A stretch of 64,000 nucleotides of DNA, taken from the NCBI GenBank assembly GCA_958367245.1, contig CATXEA010000002.1:168466-232465 (forward strand). The letters run 5' to 3'. The position numbers and the translations under genes are program-made. The notes under the pieces were generated by a model. The model was not told the DNA's origin, did no database searches, and worked only from the letters and a program-made list of their open reading frames with translations. This document shows positions 35,671-44,474 of the stretch, piece by piece (within the stretch, counting starts at the first letter, position 1; each line of letters opens with the position of its first letter). This stretch comes from an uncultured Blautia sp. Its GTDB lineage: Bacteria > Bacillota > Clostridia > Lachnospirales > Lachnospiraceae.

Positions 35671-37017
35671 TCATTCTTTCAGGTCTTTTTTGGAAGGCTC
35701 TGTCAGCAGCTTTCCCTCTTTGTCAAAGCATGACCCGTGACAGGGACATTCCCAGATTTCTTCTTCCTCGTTCCAGTTCAAAGCGCAGCCCATGTGGGTA
35801 CAGCGGCGGTGATTTCCTTCCTTTTTCCCCAAAAGCACAATCCCCTTCACCAGACCCTTCATACTTTGGGCTGCATCCTGAAAAAACGGTCCTGCCGATA
35901 CTGCCGGATGAAATCTCTGGGGAGAAAAAAGCAGGGCGTACGGATTTTCGATTCCCCATATTTCATCCCGAATCAGCATGGCAGAGAGCATGGATGATGT
36001 CATTCCCCATTTCTGAAATCCTGTAGCAACATGCCAGCCGGGTTTAAAAATGGAATACTGCCCGATAAAAGCCATTCCGTCGTGGGGCATACAGTCCTGC
36101 GCAGACCAGTGGGTAATTTCCCTGCCCTCAGGGAAAAATCTCTCTGCCTCTTTTCTTATAGATGTATATATTTCTCCTTCCGCTTTTTCCCCTGTTCGGA
36201 ATCCGCCTCCTCCTGTCAAAAGGATATTTCCGCTGCTTCTCAGGGAAAGTCCTTCCTTATCTATGCTGTAATAGATTCCCGGCAGAGGCTTCACATTATC
36301 CCATGCTATTACGCAGCTCTTCTCCTGATGCTGCCGAAGAAAGTAAAATCCCGGAACATTTACGATTGGATAATGGCAGGCAAAGATAATGTGGTCTGCC
36401 GTTACACGCCCTTTATCTGTATAAACTTTATTTCGCCTCACTTTACGAACACGGGTATGTTCATATATGGATAAGCCTCTGCTTATTGCATTTATAAATT
36501 CCAGAGGATGAAACTGCGCCTGATTTTCTAAGCGAACTGCGCCCACTGTCTCAAAAGGAAGTCCCGTTTTCTCCGTAAAAGAAGCTCCAAGCCCAAGCTT
36601 CTCTGCTGCCCACGCCTCCTCTTCCAGCGCTTTTCTGTCTTTTTGCGAATACAGATAACCGGGAAGTCTGGAAAAGTGACAGTTTATATGATTGTCTTTT
36701 ATAAGTCTTTCCAGTTCCCCTATGGCAGCTTCGTGAGCCTGTCCGTAGAGCGCCGCCCTCTTTTCTCCAAAGTCTTCTGTAAGTTTTTTATAAATCATGC
36801 CGTGTTGGCTGGTAATTTTCGCTGTGGTGTTTTTCGTCTGTCCTCCCGCAATTCTTCCCGCTTCCAGAACCACAGTCTTAAGTCCGCTTTCTTCTAAAAG
36901 AAATGCTGTCAAAAGTCCGCTCATTCCGGCTCCTATCACAACTGCGTCCACTCTGATATCTTCCTTCAGACATTCTCTTTCGGGAATCTCCACTGTCCTG
37001 CTCCATATAGATTCCAT
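35671..37017 (-). CDS. FAD-dependent oxidoreductase with C-terminal Rieske domain
   Basis: A DAO-type flavoprotein fused to a Rieske [2Fe-2S] domain. The FAD site VVIGAGMSGLLTAFLLEESG is near the N-terminus, followed by GGQTKNTTAKITSQHG, characteristic of this family. Residues from about 375 carry the Rieske ligands: RRCTHMGCALNW (CxH) and WECPCHGSCFD (CxxH, CPCH). The start at MESIWSRTVEIPE follows the family N-terminus and has AGAGAGGA upstream; an ATG 17 codons earlier lacks a ribosome site. Physiological substrate and partner are unknown; it is monocistronic. Confidence 0.88.
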   Translation of the reverse strand: MESIWSRTVEIPERECLKEDIRVDAVVIGAGMSGLLTAFLLEESGLKTVVLEAGRIAGGQTKNTTAKITSQHGMIYKKLTEDFGEKRAALYGQAHEAAIGELERLIKDNHINCHFSRLPGYLYSQKDRKALEEEAWAAEKLGLGASFTEKTGLPFETVGAVRLENQAQFHPLEFINAISRGLSIYEHTRVRKVRRNKVYTDKGRVTADHIIFACHYPIVNVPGFYFLRQHQEKSCVIAWDNVKPLPGIYYSIDKEGLSLRSSGNILLTGGGGFRTGEKAEGEIYTSIRKEAERFFPEGREITHWSAQDCMPHDGMAFIGQYSIFKPGWHVATGFQKWGMTSSMLSAMLIRDEIWGIENPYALLFSPQRFHPAVSAGPFFQDAAQSMKGLVKGIVLLGKKEGNHRRCTHMGCALNWNEEEEIWECPCHGSCFDKEGKLLTEPSKKDLKE

Positions 37018-37094
37018 GTGCGCCACATCCTCTCTGCTGTTTTCTTTGAGTATTTCCCATTTTTTCAAAAAAATATCAAATTTACAAAAAAGAC

Positions 37095-37123
37095 TTGCAG
37101 TATATGGCTGATTGTGTTATCAT
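37095..37123 (+). promoter_or_regulatory. promoter of tRNA-Leu
   Basis: TTGCAG (37095-37100), 17 bases, TATCAT (37118-37123), ending 16 bases before the mature tRNA 5' end. Confidence 0.6.
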
Positions 37124-37139
37124 AAATAACGGTTCATAT

Positions 37140-37222
37140 GCCGGCATGTCGGAATGGCAGACGAGGTAGACTCAAAATCTATTGGCGGCAACGTCGTGTG
37201 GGTTCAAGTCCCACTGCCGGCA
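37140..37222 (+). tRNA. tRNA-Leu (anticodon CAA)
   Basis: Acceptor arms GCCGGCA and TGCCGGC pair over seven bases with discriminator A at 37222. The anticodon loop CTCAAAA holds CAA at 37173-37175, closed by GTAGA/TCTAT. There is a type II long variable arm and a T loop GTTCAAGTC. The 3' CCA is not encoded. Reads UUG. Confidence 0.95.
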
Positions 37223-37233
37223 CTGAGTAATGC

Positions 37234-37267
37234 AAAAATCCAAGCTTTTTCAAGCTTGGATTTTTAT
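37234..37267 (+). terminator. terminator of tRNA-Leu
   Basis: AATCCAAGCTT/AAGCTTGGATT stem around a short loop, followed by a T-rich run; 12 bases after the tRNA. Confidence 0.88.
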
Positions 37268-37300
37268 GTTTTTATTGAATCCCATCTTTCAACTGTCTCA

Positions 37301-38056
37301 TCAGTCTGCGCTGCACTCAAACAGGAACATTTCATCTCCATCTCCGGATGCAGGCTTTTTGGAAAAAGATGCGTAGGTTTTTATTTTTATAAACCCAAGT
37401 TCTTTCAGATATTGTTCCATTTCTCCGAATTTATATAAATGGGTCTGGAAATCCATTAATTCACTCTGTATAAGCGTTTCCCCGTCATACAGTTCGTAAA
37501 GCCCCGGTGAATATTGCGTCTGGCTTTTGGCATCATAATGATTCTTTGTTTTTAATACAAGGGTATACCCTTCTTTTGTTTTGACTGCAACATCTTCCCT
37601 GTAGTCCTTGTCGTCCTGACATACGTTTGCCACTGTATCGACGGCAAAGACAAACTTTCCTTCCGGCGCCAGCATATTTTTGAGCATTCCCAAAATCTTT
37701 TTGCACAATTCTATATCTGTAAACAGCGATACAGAACCGGATGAGATAAAAATATAATCATATTTTTCTTCTGACGAATATTCTGAAAGATCTGCCTGCC
37801 GGACTCTGGCATTTGATGCTTTTTCTTTTAGCTTCATCAGCATCTCTTCGGACAGATCGATTCCGCAGATATCAAACCCACGTTCCAGAAAAGGCACAAG
37901 AAAACGTCCGCTTCCGCACAGAGGCTCCAAAATTTTATTTCCTTTCTCTGCATAGGAAACATAGAAATCCAATTCATCCTCCGGCGCTTTCTCATGCAGA
38001 ATTTCATACAACTCCGTACACAGACTGCCATAATAATTTTTCTTTTCCGCTTCCAT
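37301..38056 (-). CDS. class I SAM-dependent methyltransferase
   Basis: 251-residue Rossmann-fold methyltransferase. Motif I is ILEPLCGSGRFLVPFLERG (about residues 41-59), followed by DICGIDLSEEML (acidic SAM-ribose residue) and YDYIFISSGSVSLF (motif IV region). AAAGGAATCGG precedes the ATG. It lies 13 bases downstream of a GNAT gene and may share its transcript. Substrate cannot be told; the family includes small-molecule methyltransferases of the Methyltransf_25 type. Confidence 0.88.
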   Translation of the reverse strand: MEAEKKNYYGSLCTELYEILHEKAPEDELDFYVSYAEKGNKILEPLCGSGRFLVPFLERGFDICGIDLSEEMLMKLKEKASNARVRQADLSEYSSEEKYDYIFISSGSVSLFTDIELCKKILGMLKNMLAPEGKFVFAVDTVANVCQDDKDYREDVAVKTKEGYTLVLKTKNHYDAKSQTQYSPGLYELYDGETLIQSELMDFQTHLYKFGEMEQYLKELGFIKIKTYASFSKKPASGDGDEMFLFECSAD

Positions 38057-38069
38057 CTCCGATTCCTTT

Positions 38070-38522
38070 CTACCTGTGAATATACATTCTTGTCATGTCA
38101 GGGTCTCCATCCCCCTGAACCATACATAAAAACTCCCATCCGTATCGCTCATAAAAATCCGTATGGTCTGTAATCAGGTAAAGCGGGGAAATCCCCTTTG
38201 CCCTCATATCCTCTACAACCATAGAAAGCAGACGTCCCGCTATTCCTCTGCAGCGATATTCTTCCTCTGTATAAACGGCACAGACATTTGGCGTAAGGTC
38301 TTTTCTGTCATGAAAATCATTTTCGATCACTCCAAGCCCTCCTATAATCTTCTCTTTATCCAGACAAAGATACCAGCCATATTCCGTTTCTTTGGCAAGA
38401 TAGGCGTCCATGCATTCTATATAAGCTTCCTTAGGCACTCCCCATTTGCCGGAAAACCATGCGGCAGCTTCTTCCTTTAACTGCGGTTTTTCTCTTAAAG
38501 TAATATATGTATAATAACTCAT
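38070..38522 (-). CDS. GNAT family N-acetyltransferase
   Basis: 150-residue acetyltransferase. NVCAVYTEEEYRCRGIAGRL is the acetyl-CoA loop (RxxGIA) and LYLITDHTDFYERYGWEFL the C-terminal strand-helix. GGAAGGAG precedes the ATG. A close homologue pattern is seen in Lachnospiraceae GNATs adjacent to methyltransferase genes. Substrate unknown. Confidence 0.86.
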   Translation of the reverse strand: MSYYTYITLREKPQLKEEAAAWFSGKWGVPKEAYIECMDAYLAKETEYGWYLCLDKEKIIGGLGVIENDFHDRKDLTPNVCAVYTEEEYRCRGIAGRLLSMVVEDMRAKGISPLYLITDHTDFYERYGWEFLCMVQGDGDPDMTRMYIHR

Positions 38523-38537
38523 TCATTTTCTCCTTCC

Positions 38538-38570
38538 AAAACTCAAAACCGCCTCCCGATTCGGAGGCGG
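38538..38570 (-). terminator. terminator after lysA
   Basis: CCGCCTCC/GGAGGCGG stem with a short loop, then TTTTGAGTTTTGG on the minus strand; about 40 bases beyond the lysA stop. The T-run is interrupted. Confidence 0.7.
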
Positions 38571-38611
38571 CAATACACTTTTATAATTCAGAATCACGAT
38601 TCTGTCTGTTC

Positions 38612-39886
38612 TTAATATTTCAGCAAATCCTCATAAATCGGGAAACAGTCAAATGTTGAGAAATAATCCTTCGGAGTTTCCGCACGGCGGATCATATCGA
38701 AAGTTCCATCCTCATGGAGAAGGATTTCCGCTGATTTCAGCTTACCATTATAATTGTATCCCATGGCAAAGCCGTGAGCTCCTGTGTCGTGAATAACAAG
38801 AAAATCTCCCTTGTCAATCTTAGGCAGATAACGGTCAATGGCAAACTTGTCGTTATTTTCACAGAGAGAACCTGTCACATCATACATATGGTCGCAGGGA
38901 AGATGCTCTTTTCCCATAACTGTGATGTGATGATAAGCGCCGTACATGGCAGGGCGCATCAGATTTACTGCACAGGCATCCACGCCAATATACTCCTTGT
39001 GTGTATGCTTCTCATGAATCGCCTTTGTAACCAGACAGCCGTAAGGCCCCATCATAAAACGGCCAAGCTCTGTGTAAATTGCAACATCTCCCATTCCTTC
39101 CGGAACAAGCACTTCCTCATAAACCTTACGAACGCCTTCTCCGATCGCATAAATGTCATTTGGCGTCTGATCCGGACGATAGGCAATGCCGATACCTCCG
39201 GAAAGGTTAATAAACTTCACATGAGCGCCAGTCTCTTTCTGAAGCTTCACTGCAAGCTCAAACATAATTTTTGCAAGCATCGGATAATACTCATTTGTCA
39301 CTGTATTGCTTGCCAGGAACGCATGAATACCAAACTCTTCCGCTCCCTTCTCCTTCAGGATTCGGAACGCCTCAAAAATCTGCTCCGTTGTCATTCCATA
39401 CTTGGAATCCCCCGGATTATCCATAATGTCATTGCTGATCTTAAAAAGCCCGCCCGGATTGAAGCGGCAGCTTATAGTCTTCGGAATGTAGCCTACTGAA
39501 CGCTCTACACTCTCAATATGGGTAATATCGTCAAGATTAATAATTCCCCCGATTTCGTTGGCAAACTGGAACTCCTCCTCCGGCGTATCGTTGGAAGAAA
39601 ACATAATATCACCCTTTTTGCAGCCGATTGCATGCGCCATCATAAGCTCTGTCATGGAAGAACAGTCACACCCGCAGCCATATTCCTGAAGAATCTGTAT
39701 CAAAAAAGGATTCGGCGTCGCCTTCACGGCAAAGAACTCCTTAAACCCTTTATTCCATGCAAAAGCTTCCTTCAATGCCTTCGCATTTTCCCGAATCCCC
39801 TTCTCATCGTAAAGATGAAAAGGCGTAGGATATTTCTCTGCAATTTCCTGAAGCTTCTCCAATGTTACAAATGGTACTTTTTTCAT
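38612..39886 (-). CDS. lysA: diaminopimelate decarboxylase
   Basis: PLP enzyme of the Orn/DAP/Arg decarboxylase family 2 (alanine-racemase-like barrel plus beta domain), converting meso-diaminopimelate to lysine. PLP lysine is in FFAVKATPNP (about residue 53); the glycine-rich phosphate site is FINLSGGIGIAYRPDQ; the active-site Cys/Asp region is VTGSLCENNDKFAIDRYLP; GAHGFAMGYNYNG is near the C-terminus. 424 residues fits. GAGGAGAATACG precedes the ATG. No lysine riboswitch is visible in the 80 bases upstream. A related decarboxylase activity is the only realistic alternative. Confidence 0.88.
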   Translation of the reverse strand: MKKVPFVTLEKLQEIAEKYPTPFHLYDEKGIRENAKALKEAFAWNKGFKEFFAVKATPNPFLIQILQEYGCGCDCSSMTELMMAHAIGCKKGDIMFSSNDTPEEEFQFANEIGGIINLDDITHIESVERSVGYIPKTISCRFNPGGLFKISNDIMDNPGDSKYGMTTEQIFEAFRILKEKGAEEFGIHAFLASNTVTNEYYPMLAKIMFELAVKLQKETGAHVKFINLSGGIGIAYRPDQTPNDIYAIGEGVRKVYEEVLVPEGMGDVAIYTELGRFMMGPYGCLVTKAIHEKHTHKEYIGVDACAVNLMRPAMYGAYHHITVMGKEHLPCDHMYDVTGSLCENNDKFAIDRYLPKIDKGDFLVIHDTGAHGFAMGYNYNGKLKSAEILLHEDGTFDMIRRAETPKDYFSTFDCFPIYEDLLKY

Positions 39887-39966
39887 AATCGTATTCTCCT
39901 CTGATGTATCTCTTAAGTACTATTTCCGACGGCGTTCATACAGCTCTGTTCCGCACAAACACCAAT

Positions 39967-40833
39967 TTATTTCACATGTGTATGCGTATATAAATGATCC
40001 TGGCAATATTCGTAGTTGCCATTACATTTAGAACAGAAACGAAATTCCAGATTCGGATTATCCAATTCTGTACGACCGCATATTGCACATTTGTGCTTGG
40101 CAATAGGTTTGCCATTCATATCTACTACATTGCTGGCAGCTACTGCACGCTTAAACTCCTGTCTTCTGTGGATTTCCTTCGGATTATAGCGGCTCATATC
40201 CCTTGTTCCAAGGAAAAACAAAACAAAGTTCAAAAGAGAAGCTACGATTGGAAGCGCCATAAACCACACGCCTCTTGAAATATACCCTATAATATCAAAG
40301 CCCACAAGTACAACATAAACTACAGCCATCCACTTCATTTTTACCGGAATAACAAACATCAGCAATACCTGCATATCCGGATAGGACAACGCATAAGCAA
40401 GAAAAATGGAAAGACTGATGTAATAAGTGGAAAAAAGACTTCCGCCAAAAAGCATATCTGTTGCTCCCCCGGTAATAAAATACAGAAGAAAGGCAGAGAT
40501 TACGGTAAACAGCATACCCGAAAAAATATACAGGGTAAACCTGAAAGACCCCCATGCGCGCTCCAGATGGCTGCTGATCGGATAGTAAAACAACAGAATC
40601 GCAATAAAAAACCAGATTGGACCCTCTGTACTTGGCGGGTAAATAACCCAGGTAACAAGACGCCAGATCTGACCATGGAGGATTTTCGTCACGTTTAAGC
40701 TCAGCATGGAAAGAACTGCCGGATTAATCATCATCAGCGCATATCCAAGCACATAACTGATAATGATATACATAGTCAGATTGGGAATCCCGAATCTGCC
40801 ATATTTTCGTTCTAATTTGTCAATAAATTTCAT
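39967..40833 (-). CDS. rhomboid-like membrane protein with C-terminal zinc ribbon
   Basis: 288 residues. About six hydrophobic helices in residues 20-215 and the rhomboid-like HLERAWGSFRFTLYIFSG segment indicate a rhomboid/derlin fold. The TM6 catalytic His expected after a GxxxG segment is not visible (VWFMALPIVASLLNFVLFFL), and the TM4 GxSG is replaced by FGGSLFST, so proteolysis is doubtful. A cytoplasmic tail ends in a zinc ribbon: CAICGRTEL ... FRFCSKCNGNYEYC. AAAGGAG precedes the ATG. The corA stop is 18 bases upstream, so both are probably cotranscribed. Confidence 0.78.
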   Translation of the reverse strand: MKFIDKLERKYGRFGIPNLTMYIIISYVLGYALMMINPAVLSMLSLNVTKILHGQIWRLVTWVIYPPSTEGPIWFFIAILLFYYPISSHLERAWGSFRFTLYIFSGMLFTVISAFLLYFITGGATDMLFGGSLFSTYYISLSIFLAYALSYPDMQVLLMFVIPVKMKWMAVVYVVLVGFDIIGYISRGVWFMALPIVASLLNFVLFFLGTRDMSRYNPKEIHRRQEFKRAVAASNVVDMNGKPIAKHKCAICGRTELDNPNLEFRFCSKCNGNYEYCQDHLYTHTHVK

Positions 40834-40851
40834 AATACTCCTTTACTGATT

Positions 40852-41796
40852 CTACTTGAAAAAATTCTTCTTGGAGAGGAATACCGCAACAAGAATACTC
40901 AGGCATAAAGACATTACATTGACGATCAAAAATCCCCAGGGAGAACCGGAAAAAGGCATTCCCTCAGGGTTTACGTTCATACCATAGGCGCTGGATACAA
41001 TATTCGGCACACTGGTAACAATCGTAATAACCGCCAGAACCTTCATGACAATATTCAGGTTATTGGAAATAACCGAAGCAAAGGTTCCCGTCATACTGCT
41101 TAAGATGCCGCTGTAAATATTCGCCATCTCAATCGCCTGCTTGTTCTCAATAATAACATCCTCCAGAAGTTCCGTATCTTCGGGATACTTCTTCACACTG
41201 TCCATCTTCAGAAGCTTCTCCAGAACCATCTCATTCGACCGCAGCGAAGTGGTAAAATAAACCAGAGACTTCTCAAGCTCCAGAAGCTCCATCAGCTCCT
41301 GATTCCTGGTGGACATATGAAGCTTCGTTTCAATCTGCTCACTCTTCTTATCTATAATACGCAGGTAACGCAGATACATACTTGCATTTCTGTACAGAAT
41401 CTGAAGAATGAACCGGGTCTTCATATAGGTATAGAAGTTTCTTACCCTGCCCTCCATAAATCTGGTAAGAACCTGTGTATCCTCCAGACATACGGTAAAA
41501 ATCATCTTTTCCGTCAAAATAATTCCAAGAGGAATGGTCACATACCAGTCCTTCTCATTACGCTCCTCAATCGCAGGCACGTCCGCAAGAATCAGAGTAT
41601 AATTATCCTCCGCTTCAATACGTGAACGCTCCTCCTCATCCAAAGGTGCGCGTAAATCGTCTACCTCAATGTCGAACTGTTCAGAGATTTCAAAAATTTC
41701 CGTAGCCGTGGGATTTGTCAGGGCAATCCAACATCCCTCCTGCGGTTCCTGAATCTGATGGATCGAACCATCAATCGTTTTAAAAATCCTTATCAC
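40852..41796 (-). CDS. corA: CorA-family divalent cation transporter
   Basis: Magnesium/cobalt channel of 314 residues: a soluble N-terminal alpha/beta funnel, long helices (about 120-250), and two C-terminal membrane helices with the selectivity motif YGMNV between them (AYGMNVNPEGMPF, about residue 270). Translation starts at GTG at 41796, with AAGGGAAG upstream; no ATG fits as well. It is divergent from aroC and leads a two-gene unit with the rhomboid-like gene. No magnesium (ykoK) riboswitch is present in the short leader. Confidence 0.92.
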   Translation of the reverse strand: MIRIFKTIDGSIHQIQEPQEGCWIALTNPTATEIFEISEQFDIEVDDLRAPLDEEERSRIEAEDNYTLILADVPAIEERNEKDWYVTIPLGIILTEKMIFTVCLEDTQVLTRFMEGRVRNFYTYMKTRFILQILYRNASMYLRYLRIIDKKSEQIETKLHMSTRNQELMELLELEKSLVYFTTSLRSNEMVLEKLLKMDSVKKYPEDTELLEDVIIENKQAIEMANIYSGILSSMTGTFASVISNNLNIVMKVLAVITIVTSVPNIVSSAYGMNVNPEGMPFSGSPWGFLIVNVMSLCLSILVAVFLSKKNFFK

Positions 41797-41875
41797 GATT
41801 CACACTTCCCTTCCCTTTTCTTTCGCCCTGCTTTTTTGCAATTTATCAGAAAAAAATCCTGAAAGCATAACATAC

Positions 41876-41904
41876 ATTATAGTTTGAAGTATAATTTTTG
41901 TCAA
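41876..41904 (-). promoter_or_regulatory. promoter of corA
   Basis: Minus-strand consensus TTGACA (41899-41904), 17 bases, TATAAT (41876-41881). Confidence 0.85.
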
Positions 41905-41919
41905 TTCCAATGGTTAACC

Positions 41920-41948
41920 TTTACAAACTTTTTCCGCTTCGTTATAAT
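41920..41948 (+). promoter_or_regulatory. promoter of aroC
   Basis: TTTACA (41920-41925), 17 bases, TATAAT (41943-41948), about 45 bases before the aroC ribosome site. Confidence 0.8.
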
Positions 41949-42002
41949 GCAACTGTAAAGCATTGATATTTCAATTATTTTAACACAAGAAAGGACTACC
42001 TT

Positions 42003-43106
42003 ATGAGCCAGTCATCATTCGGAAATAAATTTAAAGTTACTACCTGGGGCGAGTCCCACGGCAAAGCCTTAGGCGTTGTTGTAGACGGCTGTCCTGCTGG
42101 GCTTCCGCTCACAGAAGAAACAATCCAGATTTATCTTGACCGCAGAAAACCCGGCCAGAGCCGCTACACTACTGCCCGAAAAGAAGGAGACACTGTAGAA
42201 ATCCTCTCCGGTGTTTTCGAGGGGAAAACAACAGGAACCCCCATCTCCTTAATGGTGCGAAACACAGACCAGCGCTCCCGCGACTACGGAAACCTTGCCT
42301 ATACTTACCGTCCCGGTCATGCAGATTATACCTTTGACCAAAAATACGGAATACGGGATTACAGAGGCGGCGGCCGTTCCTCAGGCCGTGAGACAACAGG
42401 CCGTGTCGCAGCCGGAGCAATTGCATCCGCTATTCTGTCTGAGCTTGGCATCACTTTTACAACCTATACGAAATCCATCGGACCTGTAGAAATTTCTCCG
42501 GACAGATTTAGCAGTGAAGAAATCAGCAGAAACGCCTTTTACATGCCGGACGCAGATGCTGCTCTGAAAGCTTCCTCTTATCTGGAAACCTGTATGAGAA
42601 ACAACGACAGCGCAGGCGGCGTCATCGAATGCTGCATAAACGGCGTTCCTGCCGGACTCGGCGACCCTGTCTTCGGGAAACTGGACGCTCTCTTTGCCCA
42701 TGCGCTTATGTCTGTGGGAGCTGTAAAGGCAGTCGAAATCGGCGCCGGTATTCTTGCTCCATCCCTGACCGGCTCTCAGGACAACGACGGATTTACAAGA
42801 ACCTCCGACGGAAAAATCATCAAAACCGGAAACAATGCAGGCGGTATTATGGGCGGAATCAGCGACGGAAGCGAAATCCTTCTCCGCGCCCACATCAAAC
42901 CGACTCCTTCCATCAGCCAGCCTCAGGAAACTGTCACTCAGGACGGCGAACCGGTAACTCTGGAAATCCACGGCCGCCACGATCCCGTCATTGTTCCCCG
43001 CGCCGTAGTAGTTGTTGAATCTATGGCAGCCCTTGTCCTTACAGACGCTCTCTTTTCCAATATGAGCAGCCGTATGGATAATATCAGGAAATTTTACAAA
43101 CGATAA
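42003..43106 (+). CDS. aroC: chorismate synthase
   Basis: Last enzyme of the shikimate pathway, removing phosphate from EPSP to give chorismate with reduced FMN. Signature motifs: GESHGKALGVVVDG near the N-terminus, RPGHADYTFDQKYG and RGGGRSSGRETTGRVAAGAI (about residues 104-140), and AGGIMGGISDGSEI. 367 residues is normal. AAAGGAC precedes the ATG. Monocistronic on the plus strand between two minus-strand genes. Confidence 0.97.
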   Translation: MSQSSFGNKFKVTTWGESHGKALGVVVDGCPAGLPLTEETIQIYLDRRKPGQSRYTTARKEGDTVEILSGVFEGKTTGTPISLMVRNTDQRSRDYGNLAYTYRPGHADYTFDQKYGIRDYRGGGRSSGRETTGRVAAGAIASAILSELGITFTTYTKSIGPVEISPDRFSSEEISRNAFYMPDADAALKASSYLETCMRNNDSAGGVIECCINGVPAGLGDPVFGKLDALFAHALMSVGAVKAVEIGAGILAPSLTGSQDNDGFTRTSDGKIIKTGNNAGGIMGGISDGSEILLRAHIKPTPSISQPQETVTQDGEPVTLEIHGRHDPVIVPRAVVVVESMAALVLTDALFSNMSSRMDNIRKFYKR

Positions 43107-43121
43107 ACCGAAAAAGTCTTA

Positions 43122-43177
43122 CAAAAAGCCCCTTCCGGCAGAAGCTTACAGCTCTTTGCCGAAAGGGGCAGTCTTTT
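43122..43177. terminator. bidirectional terminator between aroC and lactonase
   Basis: GCCCCTT/AAGGGGC outer stem plus CGGCAGA/TTTGCCG inner pairing, with A-run left and T-run right; its end touches the stop codon of the lactonase gene. Confidence 0.85.
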
Positions 43178-44321
43178 AATCTTCAATCACTCTTTCTGCA
43201 GCAGTGTCTTCACTTTCCCAGTCTTCTCCGTCTTTCTCTGTTCCGGCTTCCTCATCCGGCACTTCGTAAATATGGATACAGTTAGGTGTTATAACCTTCT
43301 GCGGCTTACCGTGCATAATAAGAAGATTTTTCTCATAGTCCACAGTAAAGGTTGTGATGGTATTGCTTGCATGATTGGCAATTGCAATATGGTTATTATC
43401 CGGGAAAATCACAAGGTCCTTAGGATAATCCCCGCTGACCGGAAGGACAAACTTACGCTCCAGAAGCCCTGTCTCCTGATCAATTTCATACATGGAAACA
43501 GTATTCTCTCCTGCTGTCGTGCAGAACAGATGCTTTCCGTCAGGCGCAAGGGCAAGACCGGAAGCTGCGTTGTGGATTTCATCCATATCTCCCTGTTTCG
43601 TCAGTGTACTCACTGTCTGAAGGCACTCAAACTCCGGAGTCTTTCCGCTTCCGTCATAGCTGTACACCTTAATCTCATTGCTCAGTTCGAAGAGAAGGTA
43701 GGCAAATCTGCCGTCTGCGCTGAACCGGATGATACGCGGGCCGCTCTCTCTCTTACATCTCAGAATATCAACAAGCTCAAGCTTATGCGTTCTCTTATTA
43801 ATACGGTAAACCTTCACCTGATCGATTCCGTTATCTACTGCACACAGATATTTATTATCCGGTGTCGGACGAACACAATTTACGTGAGGACGGAAATTAC
43901 GCTCTGCAACACTGCCCAGACCTGAATGGAATACACCGTCCATGAGACTTCCCAGACGTCCGTCTCTGTGCGTATGTACAACCGTCACCTTTCCGTCATG
44001 GTAGCCTGCCACATAAAGATACTTGCCGTCCACATCCGTCGCAAGGAAACAACCTCTCATACCGTCGATATTTACACTGTTGATTCTCTCCAGATCTCCT
44101 TCTGCATCACGGCGGAACACAGCTACTCCTTCGTCTTCAATGGAATAGAGATACCTTCTGTTCTTGGAAACTGCCGTGTGGGATGCATTGCTGACTTCCA
44201 CACTGCTTCTCGGTGTTAAAAGACCATTTTCCACGTCTACGTCGAATACCTGAATTCCTTTGGTCTTGTCGTTTGTATGGGTATAGGTACCTACATATGC
44301 CACATATTTTTTATTTCCCAT
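43176..44321 (-). CDS. lactonase family protein (7-bladed propeller, Pgl type)
   Basis: 381-residue beta-propeller of the YkgB/6-phosphogluconolactonase family; YVAYVGTYTHTNDKTKGIQVFD is the first blade and the repeated DGKYLYVA/DNKYLCAV/DGKHLFCT patterns mark further blades, with a FRPHVNCV strand near the middle. AGGAGG precedes the ATG. The last 25 residues are acidic and low complexity, probably disordered. A true 6-phosphogluconolactonase role is a family-level guess; other lactones are possible. Confidence 0.85.
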   Translation of the reverse strand: MGNKKYVAYVGTYTHTNDKTKGIQVFDVDVENGLLTPRSSVEVSNASHTAVSKNRRYLYSIEDEGVAVFRRDAEGDLERINSVNIDGMRGCFLATDVDGKYLYVAGYHDGKVTVVHTHRDGRLGSLMDGVFHSGLGSVAERNFRPHVNCVRPTPDNKYLCAVDNGIDQVKVYRINKRTHKLELVDILRCKRESGPRIIRFSADGRFAYLLFELSNEIKVYSYDGSGKTPEFECLQTVSTLTKQGDMDEIHNAASGLALAPDGKHLFCTTAGENTVSMYEIDQETGLLERKFVLPVSGDYPKDLVIFPDNNHIAIANHASNTITTFTVDYEKNLLIMHGKPQKVITPNCIHIYEVPDEEAGTEKDGEDWESEDTAAERVIED

Positions 44322-44401
44322 AAGTCTTGCCTCCTACTGTCCACTGCACCGCTTATCCGGAAAATACTGCACCTTTCCGTGCGGTCTCAATTACTGCAAA
44401 C

Positions 44402-44430
44402 ATTATAGCATAAATGACAGAGAAGAACAA
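44402..44430 (-). promoter_or_regulatory. promoter of the lactonase gene
   Basis: Minus-strand TTGTTC (44425-44430), 17 bases, TATAAT (44402-44407), about 75 bases before the ATG. Confidence 0.7.
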
Positions 44431-44474
44431 GTTTTCTCCAAATTTCTTATATATTTTTACAATAACTTCATCTC

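Noticed and set aside
39887..39966. Lysine riboswitch before lysA
   Set aside because: Only 80 bases separate lysA from the upstream gene and no L-box motifs are present.
41797..41875. Magnesium riboswitch before corA
   Set aside because: The leader is about 70 bases, too short, and lacks the conserved M-box core.
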